DNA of 59,510 nt, from the NCBI RefSeq assembly GCF_024436055.1, contig NZ_JANFNH010000044.1, positions 1 through 59,510 of the forward strand, in the 5' to 3' direction. The position numbers were made by a program, and so were the translations under genes. Of the stretch, positions 8,074 through 15,149 are shown piece after piece. The notes beneath the pieces were generated by a model. That model had not been told where the DNA came from. It ran no database searches and saw only the letters and a list, made by a program, of their open reading frames with translations. Every line of letters starts with the position of its first letter. The first letter of the stretch is position 1. This DNA is from Streptantibioticus rubrisoli. GTDB lineage: Bacteria > Actinomycetota > Actinomycetes > Streptomycetales > Streptomycetaceae.

Positions 8074-10224
8074 TCAGCGGCTTGTGAGGACGACGAGTTG
8101 CCGGGTCGCCCGGGTCATCGCCACATAGCGGTCCACCGCCCCTTCGACGCCCTCGCCGAACGCCTGTGGGTCGACGAGCACGACCAGGTCGAACTCAAGC
8201 CCCTTCGACAGCTCAGGGGGCAACGACCGGACGCGGGAGGTCGCCTGGAACGAGGGGTCACCGATGACGCAGGCGATACCGTCGGCGTGCGTGGCGAGCC
8301 AGGTGCCGAGGACGGAGTCCAGGTCGGAGATGGATCCGTGGACGACGGGGACGCCGCTGCGGCGGATGGAGGTTGGCACGTTGGCGTTCGGGAGCACGGC
8401 CCGGATGACCGGCTCGGCCTCCGCCATGACCTCTTCCGGCGTGCGGTAGTTGGTGCTCAGGGAGGCCACGTTGATCTGGTCGAACCCGATCCGCTCAAGC
8501 CGCTCCCGCCACGACTCGGTGAACCCGTGCCTGGCCTGGGCGCGGTCCCCGACGATGGTGAAGCTCCGGGACGGGCAGCGCAGCAGCAGCATCTGCCACT
8601 GCGCGTCGGTCAGTTCCTGCGCCTCGTCCACGACGATGTGCGCGAACGGCCCGGCGAGCCGGTCCTGATCGGCGCCGGGCAGGGCCGTCTCGTCGATCAG
8701 ACTGTCCTGCAGGTCCTGTCCGCGCAGCATCGTCACCGCGCCCTCACCGTCGTCATCGGCCTGGAGCAGGTTGTCTATGACGCCTGCCATGCGCTCGCGT
8801 TCGGCGGTGACGGCGGCGGCGTGCCGACGCTTGCGTCGTGCCGCCCGCGGGTCGCCGAGCCGCTGCCGTGCCGCGTCCAGCAGCGGCAGATCGGACACCG
8901 TCCAGACCTGGGGCTCATCACGCCGCAGCTTGCGAAGCTCGTCGCGGCTGAGCCAGGGAGCGCACATCCGCAAGTAGGCGGGTACCGACCACAGGTCTGA
9001 GACCAGGTCCGCCGCTTCGAGCAGCGGCCATGCCCGGTTGAGTGCCGTGACCAGCTCCTCGTCCTGCAGCAGCGACCTCCTGAACAAGTCGGGCGAGACG
9101 TCGCCATGGTCGTGCTTGTCCATCAGGATCGCGACCAGCTCATCCCAGATCTGCTCACGCGCCTCGTTGTGCGGAGTACCTGGTTCCGGTGCTTCGAACG
9201 CCGCTGCCCAATCGTCGGCGCTCAGCCAGATGTCGGACCAGTGGGTCGATACCGTCATCCCCTCGGAGGGCGGCTCCTCATAGAACCTGACGGCCGTCTC
9301 GATCGCCTTCACCATGTCCGCGGACGACTTCAGCCGGGCCACCTCCGGATCGGTCTCGACCGCCGCCGTGGCTCCCTCGGCCACCAGGTCCCGCAGGGTG
9401 CAGGTCTGTACCCCCTCCTCTCCGAGGCTGGGCAGGACATCGGCGACGTACGCCAGATACGGCTGGTGCGGACCGACGAACAGCACACCGCCGCGACGGT
9501 GACCAAGACGCGGGTCGGAGTAGAGCAGGTACGCGGCGCGGTGCAGAGCCACGACGGTCTTCCCCGTACCCGGGCCGCCGTCAACGACGAGAGCACCACG
9601 CGAACCCGCGCGGATGATGGCGTCCTGGTCGGCCTGGATGGTGCCCAGTACGTCCCGCATCCGGGCCGACCGGTTGCCGCCCAGGCTGGCGATGAAAGCC
9701 GACTGGTCGTCAAGCGCCGCGTGCCCTTCGAACCCGTCCTCGGTGAACACCTCGTCCCAGTAGTCGCTGATCCGGCCGCGGGTCCAGCGGTACCTGCGGC
9801 GGCTGGCCAAACCCATCGGGTTGGCGTGCGTCGCGGCGAAGAACGGCTCGGCCGCGGGGGAGCGCCAGTCGAGCAGCAGCCGACGACCCGCACTGTCGGT
9901 GAGGCCAAGTCGCCCGACGTACACGGGCTCGGGACGGTCCGCGCGGACGATGCGTCCGAGGCACAGGTCCAAACCGAAGCGGCGCAGGGCGCGCAGTCGA
10001 GCGGTCAGCCGGTGAACCTCCGCGTCCCGGTCCATCGCCGCCCGGCCCAGGCCCCCGGGTGCCCTGAGTTCGGCGTCGAGGCGGTCGGACAACTCGGCGA
10101 TCGCCTGCTCCAGGCTCTCCGCGATGGCCGCGAAGTGCCGCTCGTCATCGGCGATCAGCGCCGGGTCGGCCTTGGGCGAGAGGTGATCGGGAAGGTCAAA
10201 CGCGCTGGTGGTCAAGGGGTTCAC
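8074..10224 (-). CDS. helR: HelD-family RNA polymerase-recycling helicase HelR
   Basis: From the GTG at 10224 (GGGAG five bases upstream) the protein is 716 aa and begins NPLTTSAFDLPDHLSP, as I recall for Streptomyces HelR. It is a superfamily 1 UvrD-like ATPase: N-terminal coiled region, Walker A GGPGTGKT at 216-223, Walker B IVVDEAQEL, motif III IVGDRAQA, NYRTPEE, and C-terminal SKGLEFDLVV and YVAMTRA motifs. HelD proteins remove stalled RNA polymerase from DNA; Streptomyces HelR also displaces rifamycins from polymerase and confers resistance (established for the family). An RAE-like palindrome lies 55 bases upstream. The frame runs open to 10518 but that extension crosses the promoter. 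Confidence 0.88.
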   Translation of the reverse strand: MNPLTTSAFDLPDHLSPKADPALIADDERHFAAIAESLEQAIAELSDRLDAELRAPGGLGRAAMDRDAEVHRLTARLRALRRFGLDLCLGRIVRADRPEPVYVGRLGLTDSAGRRLLLDWRSPAAEPFFAATHANPMGLASRRRYRWTRGRISDYWDEVFTEDGFEGHAALDDQSAFIASLGGNRSARMRDVLGTIQADQDAIIRAGSRGALVVDGGPGTGKTVVALHRAAYLLYSDPRLGHRRGGVLFVGPHQPYLAYVADVLPSLGEEGVQTCTLRDLVAEGATAAVETDPEVARLKSSADMVKAIETAVRFYEEPPSEGMTVSTHWSDIWLSADDWAAAFEAPEPGTPHNEAREQIWDELVAILMDKHDHGDVSPDLFRRSLLQDEELVTALNRAWPLLEAADLVSDLWSVPAYLRMCAPWLSRDELRKLRRDEPQVWTVSDLPLLDAARQRLGDPRAARRKRRHAAAVTAERERMAGVIDNLLQADDDGEGAVTMLRGQDLQDSLIDETALPGADQDRLAGPFAHIVVDEAQELTDAQWQMLLLRCPSRSFTIVGDRAQARHGFTESWRERLERIGFDQINVASLSTNYRTPEEVMAEAEPVIRAVLPNANVPTSIRRSGVPVVHGSISDLDSVLGTWLATHADGIACVIGDPSFQATSRVRSLPPELSKGLEFDLVVLVDPQAFGEGVEGAVDRYVAMTRATRQLVVLTSR

Positions 10225-10278
10225 GAAGCTCCCAATTCCGCAGGTTCCGGCCGAGGCCAGCGATTGTGCGGCATGACC

Positions 10279-10299
10279 GGGGCCTTGCCGCAAGGCCCC
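10279..10299 (-). promoter_or_regulatory. rifamycin-associated element (RAE)-like palindrome
   Basis: Perfect 10-bp arms (GGGGCCTTGC at 10279-10288 and GCAAGGCCCC at 10290-10299) with one central base. It closely resembles the RAE, the inverted repeat found in promoters of rifamycin-inducible genes in actinomycetes (recalled consensus about GGGGCTTGCGGCAAG). It sits 55 bases before helR, as expected. Alternative: terminator of the upstream ATP-binding gene. Confidence 0.75.
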
Positions 10300-10343
10300 C
10301 AGTGCGCTATAGGTTGATAGTGGCGAGGAGTAGGTAATCCCGC

Positions 10344-10766
10344 TTACAGGTGCTTCAGGTGCTTCACAGGAAGCTCGTTCACAGGAAGCTCGAACCACAC
10401 CGTCTTGCCGATCCCGTACGGGCGAGGCTGTACGTCCCAGGCCCTGGCCAGCAGGGCCACCAGTGCCAGGCCCCGGCCGCACTCGTCCTCCGCCGTGGCG
10501 CGCTTCAGTTTCGGCCACTCACTGCTGGCGTCCGACACCTCCACGCGCAGCGCACCCTGCCGTAGCGCGCACCGCGCGCCGATCTGCCGCCCCGGCGAAA
10601 CCCGGCCGTGGCGGCAGGCGTTGGTCATCAACTCGCTCAGTAGCAGTACGGCGGTCTCCATGGTCTCGTCCGGAACCCGCCACGAACTGGCCTGCTCCCG
10701 CAGCCATGTTCGGGCCCGTCCCACGCTCCGGGGATGGCGCGGAAAACGCCGCTCAATGTCGTTCAC
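10344..10766 (-). CDS. ATP-binding protein, RsbW-like (HATPase)
   Basis: A 140 aa single-domain GHKL ATPase of the anti-sigma-factor kinase type abundant in Streptomyces. The N-box is SELMTNACRHG and the G1 region DASSEWPK; the G2 box is GRGLALVALLARAW. GTG start. Divergent from the HTH/DUF397 pair, reproducing the WhiJ/AbaA-like three-gene set (ATP-binding protein, HTH regulator, DUF397) linked to development and antibiotic control in Streptomyces. Its partner is unknown. Ends 120 bases before helR on the same strand. Confidence 0.82.
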   Translation of the reverse strand: MNDIERRFPRHPRSVGRARTWLREQASSWRVPDETMETAVLLLSELMTNACRHGRVSPGRQIGARCALRQGALRVEVSDASSEWPKLKRATAEDECGRGLALVALLARAWDVQPRPYGIGKTVWFELPVNELPVKHLKHL

Positions 10767-10860
10767 GGGTCATACCGTGCTCCGCGGGGAATAGCGTTTG
10801 GAGTGACGGTGCGGGTACGGAGCGCTGCTGTACCCGTCGCGTGACAGGGGAGGCGGGACG

Positions 10861-11676
10861 GTGACCAACGGGACGGCGGCTCAGCCACCGATGGCATGGC
10901 GCTACTGCGGCAACCAGGTCAAGCTGTGGCGCATGCGGGCGGGGGTGAGCCGGGAGGTCCTGGGGGACAAGGCGGGGTACGAGTACGAGACGGTCAAGTC
11001 GATGGAACAGGGTCGCCGGAGGCCGAGCCTCCGGCTCCTGGAGGTGGCCGACGAACTCTGCGGGGCGCGGGGGTTGTTGCTCGCGGCGCAGGAGTATTTG
11101 AAGCCGGAAAAGTACCCATGGTTCTCCATGGATTTCATGCGATACGAGAGCGAGGCGATCGCGCACAGTTCCTATGAGCCGCTGCTGATCCCGGGTTTGC
11201 TCCAGAACGAGGAGACAGCCAGGGCGCTCCTTGAATCCCACTGGCCGCCGCTGGACGACGAGACGGTTGAGGAGCGGGTGGCTGCTCGGCTGGAACGCCA
11301 GTCCCTGCTGGAGAAGCAGACCAAGGCGTTCACGTTCGTGATCGGCGAGGCGGCTGTGCGCTACCCCGTTGACAGCGGCGAGGCGCACAAGCGTCAGCTA
11401 CTGCATTTGCTGGCCGCCGCGAAGCGGCGCAACGTGACGATCCAGGTCATGCCATTCGATCGAGGTGCCCACCCTGGACTGAACGGGCCATATGTCCTCT
11501 TGGAGACACCGGAGCACGAGCAACTCGCCTACGAGGAAGGCCAGACCAGGGGTGTGCTGTACGCGACCCCTGAACAGGTGAGCCTCGTCTCCCAACGCCA
11601 TGCCATGATCCTCCAGAAGGCGCTCAGTCCCGAGGAATCGGTGCGCTACATCGGAAAGTTGGCAGAGGAGCTATGA
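10861..11676 (+). CDS. helix-turn-helix regulator with DUF5753
   Basis: A 271 aa protein. The N-terminal Xre-type helix-turn-helix (NQVKLWRMRAGVSREVLGDKAGYEYETVKSMEQGRRRPS, about 18-58) is followed by the DUF5753 domain (YEPLLIPGLLQNEETARALL..., VTIQVMPFDRGAHPGL...). This is the WhiJ-like family. GTG start behind a GGGAGGCGGG purine stretch. The stop overlaps the DUF397 start (ATGA). WhiJ-type regulators are thought to repress development or secondary-metabolite genes with the DUF397 protein as modulator; the target here is unknown. Confidence 0.88.
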   Translation: MTNGTAAQPPMAWRYCGNQVKLWRMRAGVSREVLGDKAGYEYETVKSMEQGRRRPSLRLLEVADELCGARGLLLAAQEYLKPEKYPWFSMDFMRYESEAIAHSSYEPLLIPGLLQNEETARALLESHWPPLDDETVEERVAARLERQSLLEKQTKAFTFVIGEAAVRYPVDSGEAHKRQLLHLLAAAKRRNVTIQVMPFDRGAHPGLNGPYVLLETPEHEQLAYEEGQTRGVLYATPEQVSLVSQRHAMILQKALSPEESVRYIGKLAEEL

Positions 11677-11930
11677 GCGACGAACGGGCGTGGTTCAAGT
11701 CCAGCTACAGCGGCACTGAAGGTGGCAACTGCGTCGAAGTCGCCGTCTCCTGGCGCAAATCCAGCTACAGCGATTCGGAGGGCGGCGCCTGCGTCGAGGT
11801 CGCCGCCTGCCCCCAAGGCGCCGACACCGTCCACGTCCGGGACTCCAAGGACAAGTTCGGCCCCCAACTGGCCTTCACGGCCGCCGCGTGGGCGGAGTTC
11901 ATAGCCTTCGCGGCCCGGCAGGGCGACTGA
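11673..11930 (+). CDS. DUF397 protein (tandem repeat of the domain)
   Basis: Encodes 85 aa with two DUF397 copies: WFKSSYSGTEGGNCVEVA (residues 7-24) and WRKSSYSDSEGGACVEVA (27-44), the second continuing to VHVRDSKDKFGPQLAFTAAAW. The short first copy looks like an internal duplication of the WxKSSYS...CVEVA motif. Coupled to the upstream regulator. The family partners with WhiJ-like HTH proteins. The same truncated-plus-full duplication is seen in the second locus (49866-50117). Confidence 0.88.
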   Translation: MSDERAWFKSSYSGTEGGNCVEVAVSWRKSSYSDSEGGACVEVAACPQGADTVHVRDSKDKFGPQLAFTAAAWAEFIAFAARQGD

Positions 11931-11934
11931 CCCC

Positions 11935-12990
11935 TCAGCCGGGGCGAGTAGCCCCGGCGAACGGCATCTCGGAGATCGGGGAGATCCGGACCGGGGCGCC
12001 GGGATGCGGAGCGTGAATCATCTGGCCGCCGCCGATGTAGATGCCGACATGGCTGACGCTGGAGTAGAAGAACACCAAGTCACCCGGCTGGAGTTGGCCC
12101 TGTGGCACGTGCGTACCGGCGTTGATCTGGCTGTACGTGGTCCGGGGCAGGGAGACCCCGGCGGCGGACCAGGCGGCCTGGGTCAGGCCCGAGCAGTCGT
12201 AGGAGTTGGGGCCGGTCGCGCCCCACACGTACGGCTTGCCCAGTTGCGCGCGCGCGAAGGAAACCGCCTGCGCGGCCCGGGAGTTGGGTGGGGACACCTC
12301 GGGCGCGGTGGCGTAGTGCGTGGGGGAGTGGGGCTGGGCCGTGGCGGGTGGAGCCGTCGCGGATTGGCTCGTCGCGGGCTGGCCCGGGGCAAGTTGGCCG
12401 AGCAGGTCGCGGGCGTGGTCGAGTTCCGAGGCCACCGTCTGCTTGCTGGCGGCGAGTTGATGCTCGGTCGCCTGGAGCGTGCTGAGTTTGCGGGCCGCCT
12501 GGTCGCGCAGTGCCTGCGCCTGCCGCTCCTGGGTGGTCAGGCCGCCGAGGGTGGCCGCCTGGCTACGGCCAATCCGTTGCAGCATGCCCGCCTGCTCCAG
12601 GTATTGGTCGGGCCGGGAGGAGAGGAGCAGCCGCATCGCCGGGTCGGGGTCGCCGGAGCGGTACTGGGCGGCGGCGACCGTACCGAGGCGGTCCCGGGTC
12701 CGGTTGATCTGCTGGGTGCGGCGGGCCAACTCGTCCTGGAGTGAGCTGAGTTCGCCGCGCTCGGCGTCGGCCAGCGCCTTGGCGGCGTCGTACTTCTGGG
12801 TGGCCTGTTCGGCCTGCTGGAAGAGCGCGTCCACCTGTGAACTGACGTGCTCCGGTGCGGGCTTGGGGGCCGCGTGCCCGGTGTCGGTCAGGGCGCTGGC
12901 GGCGCCCGCTCCCGCGATCACGAATGTGGCGGCGGTACGGGCGGTGGCTCCGGTGAGGGCGCGCCGCCTGGGTTTTCGGTGCGAGGCCAC
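11935..12990 (-). CDS. secreted NlpC/P60 (C40) peptidoglycan endopeptidase, paralogue 1
   Basis: From the GTG at 12990 the protein is 351 aa and begins ASHRKPRRRALTG, matching the start of paralogue 2. Order: signal peptide (basic n-region then TAATFVIAGAGAASALTDTGHA), long coiled coil (about 55-215) of the RipA/CwlO type, Pro/Ala/Thr-rich linker, NlpC/P60 domain (about 235-351). Catalytic Cys in YDCSGL, His in SHVGIYIG and a second His in MIHAPH. It should cleave stem peptides in cell-wall remodelling. No c-di-AMP riboswitch is seen in front of this copy, unlike the paralogue. Confidence 0.92.
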   Translation of the reverse strand: MASHRKPRRRALTGATARTAATFVIAGAGAASALTDTGHAAPKPAPEHVSSQVDALFQQAEQATQKYDAAKALADAERGELSSLQDELARRTQQINRTRDRLGTVAAAQYRSGDPDPAMRLLLSSRPDQYLEQAGMLQRIGRSQAATLGGLTTQERQAQALRDQAARKLSTLQATEHQLAASKQTVASELDHARDLLGQLAPGQPATSQSATAPPATAQPHSPTHYATAPEVSPPNSRAAQAVSFARAQLGKPYVWGATGPNSYDCSGLTQAAWSAAGVSLPRTTYSQINAGTHVPQGQLQPGDLVFFYSSVSHVGIYIGGGQMIHAPHPGAPVRISPISEMPFAGATRPG

Positions 12991-13081
12991 GGGGGTACTT
13001 CTCCGTCTCCGCGAGGTCGCTTCGGTCTGCTGAGGGACGCTAGACCCGGGGGTTACGCGGATGCGGGGCATGGATCGGGAC

Positions 13082-13125
13082 TGACGTCAAACGATCAAGC
13101 GGTGATCGAACGTGACCGGCACGTT
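13082..13125. promoter_or_regulatory. stacked palindromes upstream of NlpC/P60 paralogue 1
   Basis: Three palindromes in a row: TGACGTCA (13082-13089), CGATCA-N5-TGATCG (13092-13108) and AACGTG-N5-CACGTT (13109-13125). They also contain direct repeats GTGATCG/GTGACCG ten bases apart, spacing seen with response regulators such as MtrA that control cell-wall hydrolases. They lie in the divergent gap to the 13225 gene. Regulator assignment is inference. Confidence 0.45.
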
Positions 13126-13224
13126 ATGTGGGCGACGTGCTTTCGTCGGTGGCGGCGACCGATGCGGGGGATGCGGCGCACCCGGGTGAGTGCGGGTGCT
13201 ATGGCCGAGATTAGGCTCACGCCC

Positions 13225-13578
13225 ATGAACGTGCTGATTCACCTCTTCGTCGGCCTGCACATCATCGGCATCGCCGCGCTGCTCGGCGGCTTCCTCACCC
13301 AGATGAAGGCGATGCGCAGCGGCGAGGTCCGGATGGTCCCTGCGATGCTGCACGGCGCACTGACAATGCTCGCCACCGGCATCGTGCTGGTGGGCCTCAG
13401 CCAGGCCCAGCACGAGCAGATCAACACCATCAAGATCGGCATCAAGCTGGCGCTTCTGGTGGTGATCCTGGGCCTGGTCTACGTCAAGCGCGACGAGGAG
13501 CGGGTCGAAAAGGCCGCCCTCGCCACGGTGGGCGCGCTAACGGCCACCAACATCTTCATCGCGGTCCTGTGGACGTAA
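13225..13578 (+). CDS. small integral membrane protein
   Basis: Encodes 117 aa with four predicted membrane helices: LIHLFVGLHIIGIAALLGGFL, MLATGIVLVGLSQ, IGIKLALLVVILGLVYV and ATNIFIAVLWT. The MLHGALTMLATGIVL segment resembles conserved Streptomyces membrane proteins of unknown function. TAGGCT at 13213-13218 ends six bases before the ATG and there is no RBS, suggesting a leaderless transcript; an upstream in-frame ATG at 13201 is less likely. No function assigned. Confidence 0.75.
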   Translation: MNVLIHLFVGLHIIGIAALLGGFLTQMKAMRSGEVRMVPAMLHGALTMLATGIVLVGLSQAQHEQINTIKIGIKLALLVVILGLVYVKRDEERVEKAALATVGALTATNIFIAVLWT

Positions 13579-13594
13579 GGGGATTTTGGGAGGC

Positions 13595-13634
13595 GCAGCC
13601 CCAAGGGGCCCCCGGGGGCGGAGCCCCCGAGGGG
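13595..13634. terminator. GC-rich hairpin between convergent genes
   Basis: GGGGGC (13614-13619) pairs with GCCCCC (13623-13628), and outer CCCC/GGGG stretches extend the stem. It serves the convergent ends of the 13225 gene and NlpC paralogue 2. Similar GGGGGC...GCCCCC hairpins recur at 35485 and 37930. Confidence 0.55.
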
Positions 13635-13645
13635 TTGCCGTCTCA

Positions 13646-14785
13646 CTACGCGGGGCGCGTCGCCCCGTAGATCGGCATTTCGGTCACCGGCTGGATATCG
13701 ACCACCGCCCCCGTATGCGGAGCCTGGATCATCTGCCCGTTGCCGATGTACATCGCGACATGGCTGATGTCGCTGTAGTAGAACACCAGGTCCCCCGGCT
13801 GGAGGTCCGAAATCGCCACGCGGTGGCCGACGTTGACCTGGTCCCACGTGGTGCGCGGCAGCGTCACCCCCGCGGCGGCCCAGGCGGCCTGGGTGAGCCC
13901 GGAGCAGTCGTAGGAGTTGGGGCCGGTCGCCCCCCACACGTACGGCTTGCCCAGCTGCGCCTTGGCGAACGCGATCGCCTTGGCGGCCTTGGCCGCGTAC
14001 GAAGACGATGACGAGGAACCGGAGTTGGAGCCGCCGGCCCCCTGCGAGGACCCCTGCTGCTCCTTCTGCCGCTGCTCGGCGGCCAGCTTCGCCGCCTCCT
14101 GCTGCGCCTGCTCCTCCTTCTGCTTCTGCAACGCCGCCAACCGCGCCTTCTGCTGCGCGGTAAGGCTGTTGAGCAGGTTCTGCGCCTGGGTGAGCTTCTT
14201 CTGGACCGTCGCCTTGTCGGCCGCCAGCTGCTGCTGCGCCTCGGTGAGCGACTGGAGGCTCTTGGCCGCGGTACTGCGCTGACTGGCGGCCTTCGCCTGC
14301 TGGGTCTCGTATTCCGCCAGCAGTTGCTGCTCCTTGCCGGAGGCCCGGTTCAACAGGTGCGACTGGTCGAAGTACTGCTGCGGATCGGTGGCCAGGAAGA
14401 ACTGCGCGGTCTTGCCCAGCCCGCCGGTGCGGTACTGCGCGGCGGCGTACTGCCCCAGCGTGCGCCGGGTGGTGTTGAGCTGCTGGGCCCCGCTGGCGAG
14501 CTGGTCCATCAGCGCGTCCGCCTTCTTGCGCGCCGCTTCGGTGTTCTGCTGCGCCTGGTCGTACTTCATGGTGGCGACCTCGGCGTCGTGGTTGAGCTGG
14601 TCGACCTGCGCCTGGACGTCCGCGATCGACGGCTGCGCTGAGGGCTGCGCGGGTGCGGCCGACGCGGTCTCGCTCAGCAGGGTGACGGTGGCGAGCGCGG
14701 CCGAGGTCAGACCTATGACCGAGCGGGTGCCCGGTGCCGCCAGGGCGAGGCTCAGCGGTTTACGGGCTTTGCGATGCGACGCCAA
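13646..14785 (-). CDS. secreted NlpC/P60 (C40) peptidoglycan endopeptidase, paralogue 2
   Basis: A 379 aa secreted hydrolase read from a TTG at 14785 behind GGAAGGAG. Signal peptide (GLTSAALATVTLLSETASA), long coiled coil (about 45-235, rich in Gln/Lys/Ala), a Gly/Ser-rich linker, and a C-terminal NlpC/P60 domain with Cys in YDCSGL and His in SHVAMYIG. The third catalytic position is Gln (MIQAPH) where paralogue 1 has His; both are known in the family. A c-di-AMP riboswitch in the leader ties its expression to c-di-AMP, as for rpfA and related wall hydrolases in Streptomyces. Confidence 0.94.
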   Translation of the reverse strand: MASHRKARKPLSLALAAPGTRSVIGLTSAALATVTLLSETASAAPAQPSAQPSIADVQAQVDQLNHDAEVATMKYDQAQQNTEAARKKADALMDQLASGAQQLNTTRRTLGQYAAAQYRTGGLGKTAQFFLATDPQQYFDQSHLLNRASGKEQQLLAEYETQQAKAASQRSTAAKSLQSLTEAQQQLAADKATVQKKLTQAQNLLNSLTAQQKARLAALQKQKEEQAQQEAAKLAAEQRQKEQQGSSQGAGGSNSGSSSSSSYAAKAAKAIAFAKAQLGKPYVWGATGPNSYDCSGLTQAAWAAAGVTLPRTTWDQVNVGHRVAISDLQPGDLVFYYSDISHVAMYIGNGQMIQAPHTGAVVDIQPVTEMPIYGATRPA

Positions 14786-14804
14786 CGCGGGCGCTCCTTC
14801 CGTG

Positions 14805-14940
14805 GACCGCTTACCGGGTTAGCTGTCGGGTTCGGGCGGTCGGAAGGTTGCCCTACGGCCCGCGCGGTGGCCGCGCGTGCCGATTCACCCCCAGGTGGTG
14901 CGGATGGGTCCCCGGTTCCGGACGGGCCGGATTCAGCGGA
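14805..14940 (-). ncRNA. c-di-AMP riboswitch (ydaO-yuaA leader)
   Basis: On the minus strand the conserved ydaO-yuaA blocks occur in order: CCGCTGAATCC (14939 down), GGGGACCCA (14913-14905), GGGGGTGAATC (14892-14882), GTAGGG (14856-14851) and CCCGACAGCTAACC followed by GGTAAGCGG (about 14833-14807). The closing helix pairs CCGCT (14939-14935) with AGCGG (14811-14807). The aptamer ends just before the GGAAGGAG RBS of the NlpC/P60 gene, so it can act on termination or RBS access. The class binds c-di-AMP and usually turns genes off when it is high. Confidence 0.93.
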
Positions 14941-15117
14941 GGCGTACGCCTCGGCGCGGTCGCCGAGTTGGGGGAACGGACGCCTGGTCGAGCACGCTAG
15001 CGAACTCGTGTGGCTGGTGTGAAGTCCGTGCGTGATTTGTCCGCAACCATTCCGTGATCCTGTGTGCGACCCGTCGCCGAGCGTGTTCCCGGGCGCGTTC
15101 ACCGGTCCCGGCCCGGG

Positions 15118-15140
15118 CTGTCGGTGCGGCGGCCTAGACT
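15118..15140 (+). promoter_or_regulatory. RecA-NDp (PafBC-type) promoter of pcrA
   Basis: CTGTCGGTG (15118-15126), eight bases, then TAGACT (15135-15140). The consensus of RecA-independent DNA-damage promoters in actinobacteria is TTGTCRGTG-N8-TANNNT; only the first T differs. Transcription would start within a few bases of the pcrA ATG at 15150. Confidence 0.7.
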
Positions 15141-15149
15141 CGGTGGACG

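Noticed and set aside
10225-10518. N-terminal extension of HelR
   Set aside because: It would be translated through the RAE-like palindrome and overlap the ATP-binding gene; the GTG at 10224 has a good RBS and the expected HelR start.
13364-13372. CACTGACAA (minus-strand TTGTCAGTG) inside the 13225 gene
   Set aside because: It is inside a coding region and the N8-spaced bases are AGCATC-like, not TANNNT.
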